From NCBI GenBank assembly GCA_018716975.1, contig DVJE01000018.1, forward strand, positions 62,001 through 126,000: DNA of 64,000 nt, in the 5' to 3' direction. Both the position numbers and the translations under genes were made by a program. Source of the stretch: Candidatus Gallacutalibacter stercoravium. GTDB taxonomy: Bacteria; Bacillota; Clostridia; Oscillospirales; Acutalibacteraceae. Positions 34,079-43,373 of this stretch are shown in pieces. Position 1 is the first letter of the stretch. Every line of letters starts with the position of its first letter. Below the pieces are notes generated by a model that did no database searches, had not been told where the DNA came from, and worked only from the letters and a program-made list of their open reading frames with translations.

Positions 34079-34759
34079 ATGCGAAAAAAGGCGGCGGTGC
34101 AAATGGCGGTGGACGCGGCCATGACCGTGTTGTTGATGCTTTTGATGGCATTTGAATTGATTGGGCGAACCGCCCACGAATGGCTGGGCGCGGGGATGTT
34201 CGTGCTGTTTATCATTCATCATATTCTCAACCGAAAGTGGAGCAAAAATCTGCTGCGGGGCAAATATACGCCTTTTCGCGTTTTACAAACTGCGCTGGTT
34301 CTTTTGGTGTTGCTGGCAATGCTGGGATCGGCGGCCGGCGCGGTGCTGATTTCCCGCCGGGTGTTTGCGTTTTTGCCGGTAAGCGGCGGGCGTGGGCTGG
34401 GCAGAACTTTGCACATGCTGTCGTCTTATTGGGGATTTGTGCTGTTGGCGCTGCATTTGGGCGTTCACTGGAATAGCATGCTGGCAAGGGCGGGCAGGCT
34501 TTGCAGGGGCGGTTCCCGGTTGCGAGGGATCCTCTTACGCGTGGCGGGCGTGTGCGTGGCTGTTTACGGTGCTTACGCCTTTGTTGGCAGGGGGCTTCCC
34601 TCTTATCTTTTTTTGCAAACGCAATTTGTGTTTTTTAATTTTGACGAACCCTTGGCCCTCTTTTTTGTAGATTATCTGGCGATTATGGGCCTGTTTGTTT
34701 GGATTGGGCATTATTTGGCCAAGGCGGCGCGCCGGTTGGAAAAACCCGCGGGCCGGTAA
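34079..34759 (+). CDS. DUF4405 (cytochrome b561-like) membrane protein
   Basis: A 226-residue membrane protein with about five hydrophobic segments. Paired histidines occur within membrane regions ('HEWLG', 'FIIHHILN', 'HMLSSYWGF', 'LHLGVHW'), the pattern of di-haem b-type cytochromes. It may carry electrons across the membrane. Sharing a promoter type with the aldo/keto reductases and lipoprotein hydrolase ties it to the redox island (inference). AAAGGAGGG precedes ATG. Confidence 0.88.
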   Translation: MRKKAAVQMAVDAAMTVLLMLLMAFELIGRTAHEWLGAGMFVLFIIHHILNRKWSKNLLRGKYTPFRVLQTALVLLVLLAMLGSAAGAVLISRRVFAFLPVSGGRGLGRTLHMLSSYWGFVLLALHLGVHWNSMLARAGRLCRGGSRLRGILLRVAGVCVAVYGAYAFVGRGLPSYLFLQTQFVFFNFDEPLALFFVDYLAIMGLFVWIGHYLAKAARRLEKPAGR

Positions 34760-34874
34760 AGAAGCGGGGCCGGTTTTGCCGCTTGCGGCATAAAGCAAAG
34801 CGAAAAACAAACAGCAGCCGGCCTGCAATCGTATTATCGTTTTTTGTGCCTCCTCTTGTTTTTTATATAAATGT

Positions 34875-34914
34875 CCAAAAGCCCTGCGGTACTTTTACAC
34901 CGCAGGGCTTTTGG
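34875..34914. terminator. Bidirectional intrinsic terminator
   Basis: CCAAAAGCCCTGCGGT pairs with ACCGCAGGGCTTTTGG around a short loop, with T-runs on both sides. It separates DUF4405 from the oppositely oriented cobalamin-regulated operon. Confidence 0.9.
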
Positions 34915-34949
34915 GTTAGCGGGGCAGCCTTTTAGCCGCCCTTAGCATC

Positions 34950-37900
34950 TTAGCATAGTTGCTGTTTCTTTTTGGCCAATACCGCCAGGAGCGTTAGGGT
35001 AAGCAGGGATAGGGCGAACCAAAGCGGGGTGCTGCCGTTGTCGCCTGTGCTGGGGCCGCTTTGATTCTCGCCGGATTCGCCAGATTCGCCGGGATCGGTG
35101 GATTCGGCCGGTACCGGCTGCCATACGGCGTATGCGCCCATTTGGCTGGTTTCAAACACCAGTTTACCGTCTTGCAAGGCGGCGGCTACTTGGGTAACGC
35201 TTCCATCCTCATCAACGCGGTATACCTTGCACGATGCGCCCGTGTACCCATTGGGAACCGGGATGGAGATGGTAACCGTCCCGTCCGGCTGGATCTCGAT
35301 ATTGTTCTTCAGCAGGCACAGCTCATACAGGGTAAACTGGCCGTCCTTTAGCGCCGCTTGGGCCTTGCTGTACAGATCGCCGGAGGTAATCAGGGTGGCT
35401 TCTAACTCCATATTTTCGTTCAGTACGCTTTCTTTGCCGGTAACGGTAACGCCGCTGCCGTTGACGTCAACCAAGGTGACGTCTTTTTCCTCTGTCTCAG
35501 GCTCAGAGGGGTTTTGGATCTTTACAACGTCGCTCATATCGTACAAAGAGGTTTTGCCGTTGAGGAAGCGGTCGTATGCCACCAGCGCGTAGGTGCCCTG
35601 CTCGCTGGCCATGCCGTTTTGCTCGTTGTGGGTAAGGGTGTGCTGAAAGCCGCCATTTTCCAGCGCGTAGGCCAGCAGCGCCGAAACCGGATTGCCGTTT
35701 TCTTTTACAAAGCGCTCGTCCGTAGCGGGATTGATGCCCAGCGCCGTCAGCGCAACAATCACCTGCGCGCAGCTCTCAAGGTTGGCCTCGCCTTGGCTGA
35801 TAAACCCGCCGTTGGATAGTTGCAGGCGAGACAGGCAATCCAGCGCCTGATCCACAGCGGCCTTTACCTCTGGGTTGGCGTCGTAGTAGGGGGCCAGGGC
35901 CTGAATCGCCATGGCGGTCAGGTCGGGATCGGCCGCATCGCCGGTGAGCGCCCAGCCGCCGCCGGCAAGCTGCTTGGCTAAAATGGATGCAATCAGCTTT
36001 TCGCGGGTTACCGGATCCACCGAACCGGAAGTTTGAGGGATGGCGTAATCGCCGCTGTCAAAGGCAATCAATGCCCAGATGGGGCCGTTGATGCCCTGAC
36101 GCTCGATGTTGTTCATGTCGGTGAGCATTTCTAACAAGTTGTACCCCGCAACGTCGGTGGGGTCGTAACCAATGGAGGTAAGCGCCAAAATCACGCGGGC
36201 GTATTCGGTATATTTATTTGCATCCCAAAGCCCGCCGTTATCTGCGGCGCTTTCCAGCTTTTGCACAACCTGCCGGTAGTAATTGCTATAGTAATCCTCC
36301 GGCACTTGGTATCCGGCGCGGGCCAGCGCCAAAACGGCCCATTCGCCGCCGGTTGTGCCCACAACCGGATTGGGAACGCTTTGCAGCAAGGCGGCCAGGT
36401 GCTTCTCTAAATTCAGGTTCAAATCGGGGTCGGGATCCGGGTTGCCGGCTTGCGCTTGCAGCTGGGCGATTCGGGCCACCGCGGCATCCAGCGTTTCTTT
36501 GCTGGCGGCGGACACATCGGCCTTATCCGCGTCGCTTAGCGCATCGTACACAGCTTTGGCCTCTTGCACCTGGGCGGCGTCGTCCAGCGTCAGCTGATCC
36601 ACCGGGGGCAGCGCATCAATCAAAGCCTCGGCCTTTTGAACCGCCGTAGAAGTAGAGGGGGTTTCAAACTCTTTTAAAAAGTCGTCGGTGTAGTGGAACA
36701 CAATTTCATCGCCGCCGGTCAGCAGCTGATCACTAATGCCGTAATCGCCGTGGACGCCGTTTATCGTAAACAGCCAGCCGGAAAGTGAGCCGTTGGCAGA
36801 TTCAGCGAGGGTTACGCCGTTGCGGGTGATGGAGGTTACATAGCTCCCGCTGGGGTTGGTCCAGGTAAGGCCGTTTTCCGTCAGCGCCAGCTCAAATAGA
36901 TCCTTTGCGGTGGAGCCCGCCTTTACCGTGTAAGCGGTTTTCGCAATCCAGGTTTCCAGGTTGTTGTCTACCAAGGTGTGCTTGCCGGTTTCATCTGTGG
37001 GATCGCCGTGAACAGAGTCGCCCAGCAGGGTAAAGTAAACGGTAATGGTATCCTCGGAAGGCGGCTCCTCCCCGGCAACTTCAAAATAGATGTGGTTATA
37101 ATCAAGATCGTGGTTTAGAATAAAGTAATTCTGCCTGCCCACATGGTCTGCTGTGGAGATATCCACCGTAGTGGTTCCGGCGGCAATCAGGGTGTTATAG
37201 GCGATATCCTGCACCGTTATATCCTTATACCGCTCAATTTGCACCGTGGTGGTTCCTTCGGGAATTGTCACTTTGTAGTAATAGCCGCTACCGGTCTCTT
37301 CGCCGGTGTTTTCCATGGGCAGAATTTGGCCGTTCACCGAGAAGAGGAAGGGGGCTTGCATCAGTTCGGCAAGCTTTTCCTCCGCCGCTGTTAGACGGTC
37401 ATAGCCGGTGACGCGCTCTTGATCGGCCTGAGATAGGTTGTTATACAGCTGCCGCGCCGCTTCTACCGCCGCCTTGTGGCGAAGGGTTAGGCTATCTGCA
37501 TCCGGAAGGGCCGCGATGGCCTGGTTGACTTCGCCGATTTCTACGCCAGAGACGGTTACCGTGCAAACAGCCTGCTTGCCGTCGGCGGTAGCGGTAATTT
37601 GCGCCTGGCCGCTGCCCACTGCGGTTACCAGGCCGTTATCCACTGTAACAACGCCGGTATCGCTGCTACCCCAGGTTATTGCCGGATGGGTGGCGTTTTC
37701 CGGCAGCACGGTGGCGGTGAGCTGCTGACTGTCGCCCACCTTCATGTTTAGGTTTTCAGCGTTTAACGTTACGCTGCTTACGGCAACGGAATCCGCTACC
37801 GAAACGGTAAAGTTAGGCAGAACGCTAAAATAGCCGTCCATTGCAGGGGAGCCCAGGCCCGGCTCGCCCGAGCCGTTGGCGGTCATATCCGTTCCCAAGG

Positions 37901-39743
37901 GGGAACCCCACCAGGAGCAATAGATCCCCTGCTGGCTATAAAAGGTGTATTCCCCTGCCTGGGAGAAGGCGACGTCAAAATCGTTGTTGGTTGCCAAATC
38001 CCATTGGCTGCAGATCCCTTCAAAGGTTTGCCCCAGCCCGTCGCATTTGTAAGTTACCTTGGTGCCGCTAAACTGCGGGTTATAGATGGCGGCCAGCTTG
38101 TAAACCGGCATGGTAATGCCGCGAAAGCTGATGTTGGCGGTGTCTCCCGCCGTTAGGGCTTCACCCGGACGGGTTTTGTTGCCGACGTTTACTTCGATAA
38201 ACCGCGCATCTATCACCCGATACAGGGATTTTGTGTTGCCCTGGGCGTCGGTGGCGACAATGCCGATGATGTTGCTGCGGTTTTCTAGGTTTGCGGTGTA
38301 TTGGTTGCCGTTGCCCTGAATGGCAACGCCGTTCACGGTAACCACAACCTCTTGGGCGTTCGCGGTATCCACCGTAAAGGAGTAGGGCACCGTTTCCCCT
38401 TGGTTGTAATAGATGGTGTTATAGTGCTGCCAGTTTTCTAATTCCTCGTTTACCGTAATGGTGGCTGTGCCCGTTTCGCCCACCGTATACACAACGTAGC
38501 CGGTGTTCACGGGGGAAATGGCGCCCCACTGCTGCCCGTTGTATTCCAGCGCGTCGTAGGTCACCTGCACAACGCTGGTGCCCGGCTTAACGGCGGTAAC
38601 GGTTATGTTTTCAGTGGTGGCATCTCTGCTGAGGGTTACGCTGTCGCCGGATATCACCTCAAAATGAAAGGTGGGGCGCTGCACGTCGTTTGTGACAGAA
38701 TTGCCAATGATTTGCGGTACGCGCCAGGGATACATAGAGGCGGTGTCGCCCACCTGCATTTCGCGGTGCTGGTACTGAAGCCACAGGTCGTTTTCAAAGT
38801 CGTCGTAAACCTTCGCCTCGGTTTTTACGCCCAGGTATTCGCCCTCGGCCGCCGGGGCGGTTACGGTAACGCGGGTTAGCGAAAGAAGGGCGGCGGTGTA
38901 ATCGTCGGTTTCTTCCGGCTCATAGTACGCCGCCAGCAGGTAGGTGCCGGGCTGTGCAAAGCGCAGCGTGGCCGCGCCGTCCTCGTTGGTTACGGCGCCG
39001 TCCAGCGGCGTAATGGCGCCGGTTTCAGCGTCAACGGTGCCGATATGCAGCCCTTCGCAAGGTTGCCCCATGGCGATTAGAGCCTCTAAATCTTCGCACG
39101 CAGAGCTGGATATAGGCCAGAACCCTTCCACCGTTACGGCCAGATCGGTGTTGGCCTCCACGGTGATATCGCGGGTGTAGGCCCCGTCCACCAGCATCCA
39201 AGTGTATGTATCCATGTAGAAATCGCTGATGTAGTTAAAGAGCTCCACAAGGTCGCCGTCTTTTACCGGGCACTGGTTTATCAAATAGCCGTTGTATCCG
39301 GATTGGGGGTTGTTGGGATCAACAAGGGTTCCGTCGTGGGGATACATGTTGTTGACATAAAAGCCGGTGCTGTATGTTTCGTCCCCAAACTGCTTTGACA
39401 CCATGCCGGAGGAGGACACGGTAAAGAAATCATCCTTTGTTTCGGGGGTGTAAGCTTCGCCAAAGATAAGCTCATGGGCCTTTACCGCCACATCCAGGGC
39501 GGATACCCCGTCGGTTACTTGGTCGTCATAACCGTAGCTTTCCGCCAGGTTGCTGGAAACAGCCACGTCGAACTGGGGCGCCATTAAAAAGGCTCCCTCC
39601 GCCTGGGCCGTGAGGTCAACGGTTACGGTGGTTTCACTGGCGCCGTCCGCCGCGGACGCCGTTGTTGGCAGCATACCGGCCAGCAGCATGAGCGACAGTA
39701 GCAGCGCCAGCATCCGGCTGGCCCCTTTCTTGATTTTTCTCAT
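34950..39743 (-). CDS. Transcobalamin-like surface protein (DUF4430, Big_2, alpha-barrel repeats)
   Basis: A 1597-residue surface protein. After a signal peptide (1-31) comes a DUF4430-like region (about 55-185, 'YSTGFYVNNMYP', 'VKDGDLVELFNY'). Beta domains follow, then a Big_2 domain (about 650-730), a helical spacer and a clear DUF4430 domain (about 930-1020, 'SLSGWLFTINGVHGDYGI', 'GDEIVFHYTD'). A second helical spacer precedes prenyltransferase-like alpha/alpha repeats (about 1105-1400, 'GGEWAVLALARAGY', 'GGGWALTGDAADPDLTAMA', 'NGGFISQGEANLESCAQ'). 'GPSTGDNG', a membrane segment and KKKQQLC end the chain. Intrinsic factor and transcobalamin pair the same two folds in reverse order. The upstream cobalamin riboswitch supports corrinoid binding, which is inferred. 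Confidence 0.85.
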   Translation of the reverse strand: MRKIKKGASRMLALLLSLMLLAGMLPTTASAADGASETTVTVDLTAQAEGAFLMAPQFDVAVSSNLAESYGYDDQVTDGVSALDVAVKAHELIFGEAYTPETKDDFFTVSSSGMVSKQFGDETYSTGFYVNNMYPHDGTLVDPNNPQSGYNGYLINQCPVKDGDLVELFNYISDFYMDTYTWMLVDGAYTRDITVEANTDLAVTVEGFWPISSSACEDLEALIAMGQPCEGLHIGTVDAETGAITPLDGAVTNEDGAATLRFAQPGTYLLAAYYEPEETDDYTAALLSLTRVTVTAPAAEGEYLGVKTEAKVYDDFENDLWLQYQHREMQVGDTASMYPWRVPQIIGNSVTNDVQRPTFHFEVISGDSVTLSRDATTENITVTAVKPGTSVVQVTYDALEYNGQQWGAISPVNTGYVVYTVGETGTATITVNEELENWQHYNTIYYNQGETVPYSFTVDTANAQEVVVTVNGVAIQGNGNQYTANLENRSNIIGIVATDAQGNTKSLYRVIDARFIEVNVGNKTRPGEALTAGDTANISFRGITMPVYKLAAIYNPQFSGTKVTYKCDGLGQTFEGICSQWDLATNNDFDVAFSQAGEYTFYSQQGIYCSWWGSPLGTDMTANGSGEPGLGSPAMDGYFSVLPNFTVSVADSVAVSSVTLNAENLNMKVGDSQQLTATVLPENATHPAITWGSSDTGVVTVDNGLVTAVGSGQAQITATADGKQAVCTVTVSGVEIGEVNQAIAALPDADSLTLRHKAAVEAARQLYNNLSQADQERVTGYDRLTAAEEKLAELMQAPFLFSVNGQILPMENTGEETGSGYYYKVTIPEGTTTVQIERYKDITVQDIAYNTLIAAGTTTVDISTADHVGRQNYFILNHDLDYNHIYFEVAGEEPPSEDTITVYFTLLGDSVHGDPTDETGKHTLVDNNLETWIAKTAYTVKAGSTAKDLFELALTENGLTWTNPSGSYVTSITRNGVTLAESANGSLSGWLFTINGVHGDYGISDQLLTGGDEIVFHYTDDFLKEFETPSTSTAVQKAEALIDALPPVDQLTLDDAAQVQEAKAVYDALSDADKADVSAASKETLDAAVARIAQLQAQAGNPDPDPDLNLNLEKHLAALLQSVPNPVVGTTGGEWAVLALARAGYQVPEDYYSNYYRQVVQKLESAADNGGLWDANKYTEYARVILALTSIGYDPTDVAGYNLLEMLTDMNNIERQGINGPIWALIAFDSGDYAIPQTSGSVDPVTREKLIASILAKQLAGGGWALTGDAADPDLTAMAIQALAPYYDANPEVKAAVDQALDCLSRLQLSNGGFISQGEANLESCAQVIVALTALGINPATDERFVKENGNPVSALLAYALENGGFQHTLTHNEQNGMASEQGTYALVAYDRFLNGKTSLYDMSDVVKIQNPSEPETEEKDVTLVDVNGSGVTVTGKESVLNENMELEATLITSGDLYSKAQAALKDGQFTLYELCLLKNNIEIQPDGTVTISIPVPNGYTGASCKVYRVDEDGSVTQVAAALQDGKLVFETSQMGAYAVWQPVPAESTDPGESGESGENQSGPSTGDNGSTPLWFALSLLTLTLLAVLAKKKQQLC

Positions 39744-40060
39744 TTTTGATTCTCCTTCTTTTTCGGTTTCTCTATGTTAAGCGCTTGCGCGTATTGCCGC
39801 TGTGCCGCCGGTTTTTTACGGCCCCCCGCTTTTTCTTTTTGGCGGGCCTTTTTGTCTAAATAAGTTTGGCTCACCTGTTTAAGGCCCGCCTTTTCTAAGG
39901 CTCTGGGCCAAGGGCCGAGCCTGGCCTTAATTTTGCAGGCCAAAACGTTATCAAAATCATGTTTTTTGGGCGTTCTGTTTAGCTGCTGCGCTTTATCGCG
40001 CAACAGCTGAATGGCTTGGGCCTCATCCTTTAAAACATACCGCTTGCCTCTTTGCGCCAC
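39740..40060 (-). CDS. Small HNH-repeat protein (homing-endonuclease-associated repeat)
   Basis: A basic 106-residue protein. 'QLLRDKAQQLNRTPKKHDFD' followed by 'KARLGPWPRALEKAGL' matches the repeat found beside HNH endonucleases, a small helical DNA-binding module. No HNH nuclease domain is present. The C-terminal third is Lys/Arg/Gln-rich. GTG start with AGGAGGGG upstream. Its stop overlaps the start of the giant surface protein (ATGA), although the latter also has its own GGAG site. It lies between the riboswitch terminator and the surface protein. Its role is unknown. Confidence 0.75.
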   Translation of the reverse strand: MAQRGKRYVLKDEAQAIQLLRDKAQQLNRTPKKHDFDNVLACKIKARLGPWPRALEKAGLKQVSQTYLDKKARQKEKAGGRKKPAAQRQYAQALNIEKPKKKENQK

Positions 40061-40220
40061 GTTGTTCCCCTCCTGCCTGGGCAGCCTTTGCTTTTTGCGC
40101 TTGCAGCAATGTTCCCCTATTTCATTGCCCGGTTTGCGAAAAGAAAACCTTCCCCCGCCCCCGCCGCCGGGCCTCTGGGTGAACGGCAGCCAGGCAGCTG
40201 GCGGTTTTTCATCGATTACA

Positions 40221-40260
40221 AAATAAAAAAACCCGCTTTCTCTAGCCAGAGAAAGCGGGT
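40221..40260 (-). terminator. Riboswitch-linked intrinsic terminator
   Basis: A perfect 13-bp stem (ACCCGCTTTCTCT with its complement, loop of four) is followed on the minus strand by TTTTTTTATTTT. It stands between the cobalamin riboswitch and its first gene, so it is the likely expression platform or a downstream check. Confidence 0.9.
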
Positions 40261-40344
40261 ATGATACACCGGTTGCTATCTTTTACAGGCAAAAAGCCCA
40301 TAAAAATAAGATATATTCCTCATTGCCCAGGAACACATACTTCC

Positions 40345-40530
40345 TCTAGCAGATATGGCTGGTTTCCTGGCTTATGACTACCGGCCAGTCGGCCGGAAAA
40401 AGAGCGCCTTCTCAGGAGCGATGCCCCCAATGACATATGCCCTTTTCTTCGTCAATCACAGTGATGGCTGTCGTGTCGGATTCTCACCGATGCTTCCCAA
40501 TTCTCCTATACTTCTATAGGCACCATATTG
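40345..40530 (-). ncRNA. Cobalamin riboswitch
   Basis: On the minus strand the sequence runs GGTGCC..., GGGAAGCATCGGTGAGAATC, CCATCACTGTGA, and finally AAGCCAGGAAACCAGCC. These match the conserved adenosylcobalamin aptamer elements, including the B12 box. A consensus promoter lies just upstream and a strong terminator downstream. It should switch off the HNH-repeat and transcobalamin-like genes when cobalamin is plentiful (established behaviour of the class). Confidence 0.93.
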
Positions 40531-40552
40531 CGAAATATTCAATTCTGATGTA

Positions 40553-40580
40553 ATTATACAGCGAAGTTGCCCGCTGTCAA
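40553..40580 (-). promoter_or_regulatory. Promoter of the cobalamin-regulated operon
   Basis: TTGACA and TATAAT with a 16-base spacer on the minus strand, immediately before the riboswitch. Confidence 0.85.
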
Positions 40581-40770
40581 TAGGATAATATTTTTTATTT
40601 TATTTCAATTTTTCATTTAACGCATTTGACGCATTTAACAAATGGGAATGTTAAAGCAGTGCAACCGCAAAACAGAGGAATAACAAAGCTGCGAAACAGA
40701 GCGGCGGTGGAACAGCGCAGCATGAAAGTTTTAGACCCTTGGGGCCGAGCAGAAGGGCGGAGATTGCTTC

Positions 40771-40812
40771 TGAAACAAAGAAGCCTGCGGCTGCAACTTG
40801 CCAACCGCAGGC
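40771..40812 (-). terminator. Terminator of the MFS gene (repeat hairpin type 1)
   Basis: GCCTGCGG and CCGCAGGC enclose a loop containing GCAACTTGCC, followed by TTCTTTGTTT on the minus strand. A near copy ends the tRNA-Leu transcript at 43672-43705. Confidence 0.75.
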
Positions 40813-40941
40813 AACGATGGGCGCCGTCCCTGCCGGCCTGTGGGCTATTATTTGCCGCCGGGCCCCGGCACAGGGGAGGGAGCGACGCTGGTTTTGAACG
40901 CTTTTGCGCCCCGGCCCAACCGCGAGGAGAGGCTCAGGTGC

Positions 40942-42216
40942 TCACGCGCTCTTTTTTTCCACCTGCGGCTCTTGGATGCGCCAGATGACAAGCATCGCCA
41001 CAATAAACAGCAGGAGCGTGAAAACAAAGGGCAGGCGGCGATCCAGGCTAGAGAGCCAACCGGCCAAATAGCCGAAGGGGGAGGAAAGGGCGACGGTAGA
41101 GGCCATGATAAGGGCGTTTAGGCGCGCCCGTTCCTGAGAGGAGAGATTTAGTTGGAGCAGTGCGTCTTTGCGCGGGTTCACCAGAGCGGCGGCCACGGCG
41201 GCAACCAGTACGTAAAGCAGCACAAAACCCAAGCCGCCCGCAGGAGAGAAGATCAGCACCAGGGCGGCTACGGCGTACAGCGCCAAACCGATCCAAAGCG
41301 GGACGCGGAATTTTGTGGCGCTCATGTGGTGCTGAATGCCTACCATAAAGATCAGCATGACGGCGGCGTTTAAAATGGGGAACATGGCCAAAAAGTTTTC
41401 TGAAAGCCCCAGCCGCTGGGTGACATACAACCCGAAAAAGTTTGTGTTCACCATGTTGGCAACATACAGAATAACCGAAACAGCAACCGCCTTCAGCACC
41501 CCTTTATTCTTTAGCAAACTGGGGATCAGCTGGCGGTATTCCCCCAGCATATGGGGAACGGACACGCCCTTTGTTTCCGCCCGGCGAATTTTGCCCTGCT
41601 TTGTTTCATGGCAAAACCGAAAGGTGATGAGCGTTTTCGTAACCATCGTTAGCGAAAAGATAAGGTACAGCACCCGCACCACCGGCACAATCGAATGCAA
41701 GCCCACAAGCAGGCCCGAGAGCGGCGCAAAAAAGATAGCCACCAGCCCGCCGATGTTTATCCAGGTGTAAATTCCAACCAAATCCTCCGCATGGGCGTCT
41801 TCAATCAGCAAACAGTACCACGCCGTTTGGTTGATCTGTTCAAAGCAGTTGAGGAGCGCGGCGGTTAAAAACAGCCAAAAATTGTTTGAAACCGCCCACA
41901 CCAAGCAGGCCAGCGCCCAGCCGAAGAAGTCCCCCATCATGGTGGTGAATTTTCTTCCTAGCTTGTCGGATAAAATCCCCCCGAAAAAGGAAAACACCAC
42001 CTGAACCACCATGGTAATGGAGAGAATCAGGCCGATTTGCACATCGGTAATGCCCTGCGTGTACATATAAAGGGTGGCGAAGGGTGCAATCAGGTTATAT
42101 GGAATGCCCCACAGCGGTTCAATCAATACAAGGGTTCGCGGGTTGCCGCCGTTGTTAGCCAACACCTGGAGGAGGGGATGAGCCTTCAGGTTTCTTATTT
42201 TTGCTTTCAAATTCAT
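40942..42216 (-). CDS. Major facilitator superfamily transporter
   Basis: A 424-residue membrane protein with about 12 hydrophobic segments. The loop between segments 2 and 3 has 'GGILSDKLGRKFTTMMGDFFG', the MFS G-x3-D-x2-GR signature. The substrate cannot be told; it resembles multidrug or unknown-function MFS members of Firmicutes. ATG at 42216 is preferred over TTG at 42222. It appears monocistronic. Confidence 0.88.
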   Translation of the reverse strand: MNLKAKIRNLKAHPLLQVLANNGGNPRTLVLIEPLWGIPYNLIAPFATLYMYTQGITDVQIGLILSITMVVQVVFSFFGGILSDKLGRKFTTMMGDFFGWALACLVWAVSNNFWLFLTAALLNCFEQINQTAWYCLLIEDAHAEDLVGIYTWINIGGLVAIFFAPLSGLLVGLHSIVPVVRVLYLIFSLTMVTKTLITFRFCHETKQGKIRRAETKGVSVPHMLGEYRQLIPSLLKNKGVLKAVAVSVILYVANMVNTNFFGLYVTQRLGLSENFLAMFPILNAAVMLIFMVGIQHHMSATKFRVPLWIGLALYAVAALVLIFSPAGGLGFVLLYVLVAAVAAALVNPRKDALLQLNLSSQERARLNALIMASTVALSSPFGYLAGWLSSLDRRLPFVFTLLLFIVAMLVIWRIQEPQVEKKSA

Positions 42217-42701
42217 ATACAATATCCCGGCTTTCTCTAAAACTCCCGCTTATTCTATCATACCGATAGACAAACGGGAAGAGGTTTTCGCGCGATTTCT
42301 TTCGTTGGGGCGCATTGCCTTAGAATGAGCGCGGCTTGCCCGCCGCAGATGTGCCCGCCGCAAGCGTAAAAGCAAAAAGCAAAAAAGCCGGGCCCGGAAC
42401 GCGAATTGCGTCCAGGCCCAGCCTGGCGTCTAAACCACATAAAAAAGATACTTCGGCATTTCAGAGGCGGGAGGCGAACCCTCGTGCTTCGGCGCGTTTT
42501 TCAAGAAATGCCGCCGCTTTCTTCTTTAACGCATTACTGCCGCAAGCTGCAAGCAATAACACCGCAGCCGCCCGGCGCAAACGCTGATGCGGCCGTTTTA
42601 TCAAAAAACAAGCTTGCATACCGATATCCAGCTGAATATGGGATTACTTATGCTGTGAAAAGTTAAACTGTAAAGCTGTTTTGCCATCGGTTGAAGCAAT
42701 G
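42217..42701. other. Intergenic region with terminator
   Basis: About 485 bases without a supported gene. It holds the MFS promoter area near 42240-42290, the terminator at 42381-42422 and a stretch (42430-42660) in which no structure or coding signal was recognised. Confidence 0.5.
42381..42422 (-). terminator. Intrinsic terminator of the DUF5067-like lipoprotein gene
   Basis: On the minus strand GCTGGGCCTGGACGC pairs with GCGTTCCGGGCCCGGC, followed by six T residues. Confidence 0.75.
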
Positions 42702-43373
42702 TTATTCAACGATTAAATCGGCAACCGGCGGGAACTCCCCGGCTGAGAATGTAGTCCTCATCGAGTCCACATCATCCTCAAAGTAAACCGATAGAGTGCT
42801 GTCATACGATATTTCTGGCGAGCCTGTCAGCCAGTACGGAATCGCATAATCCCCCTTAGTACGGGGCATCAGAACTTCGCCCGCGCCGTTGGTGAGCGAG
42901 GTTATGTCGGAGGTATCCGCAGCATCAGGAGTAATTTCCTTGCCGTCGAAAGATATGTGCGTATGTGCGAGCCACTCCTGATACGGAGAAATACTCTCAT
43001 CCGTATAGTTGGAAATACTGCAAAATACGAGCAGCAGGTTTTGGTTGCCCGGATTTTTAGAGGTGTCTGCCGGGAAAACATGCATTTCATTTATCTGGAT
43101 GGATACCTCTAAAATGTCTTCCCCCATATCGAACCGATGCTCTTGTTTATCGGATTGCGGATACGTCCTTTCCTCGCTTTCATCCTCGTCTTCGTCCTCG
43201 CTTTTATCCGATAATGACGACGTGGAGCGGGAAGAAGGTTGGCCGGGCTGATCGGGCGAAAGCACCCTGCCGGGCCCGCTTATTGAGGAACAGCCGGAGG
43301 CAAACAGCACCAAGCACAAAACGAGAAACACAGCACATTTTTGAGCGATTTTTTTCTTGTTTAAACTACGCAT
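42702..43373 (-). CDS. DUF5067-like lipoprotein
   Basis: A 223-residue lipoprotein: signal MRSLNKKKIAQKCAVFLVL, lipobox ASGC, then a Ser/Glu/Asp-rich linker (EDEDEDESEE). The C-terminal domain is beta-rich with 'NLLLVFCSISNYTDESISPYQEW', like DUF5067/immunoglobulin-like extracytoplasmic domains of Firmicutes. The function is unknown. GAGAAGGGGAG precedes ATG. Confidence 0.75.
   Translation of the reverse strand: MRSLNKKKIAQKCAVFLVLCLVLFASGCSSISGPGRVLSPDQPGQPSSRSTSSLSDKSEDEDEDESEERTYPQSDKQEHRFDMGEDILEVSIQINEMHVFPADTSKNPGNQNLLLVFCSISNYTDESISPYQEWLAHTHISFDGKEITPDAADTSDITSLTNGAGEVLMPRTKGDYAIPYWLTGSPEISYDSTLSVYFEDDVDSMRTTFSAGEFPPVADLIVE

Noticed and set aside
36218..36649. Plus-strand frames inside the transcobalamin-like gene
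   Set aside because: Arg/Pro-rich antisense shadows of a GC-rich coding region, with no ribosome binding site or family match.
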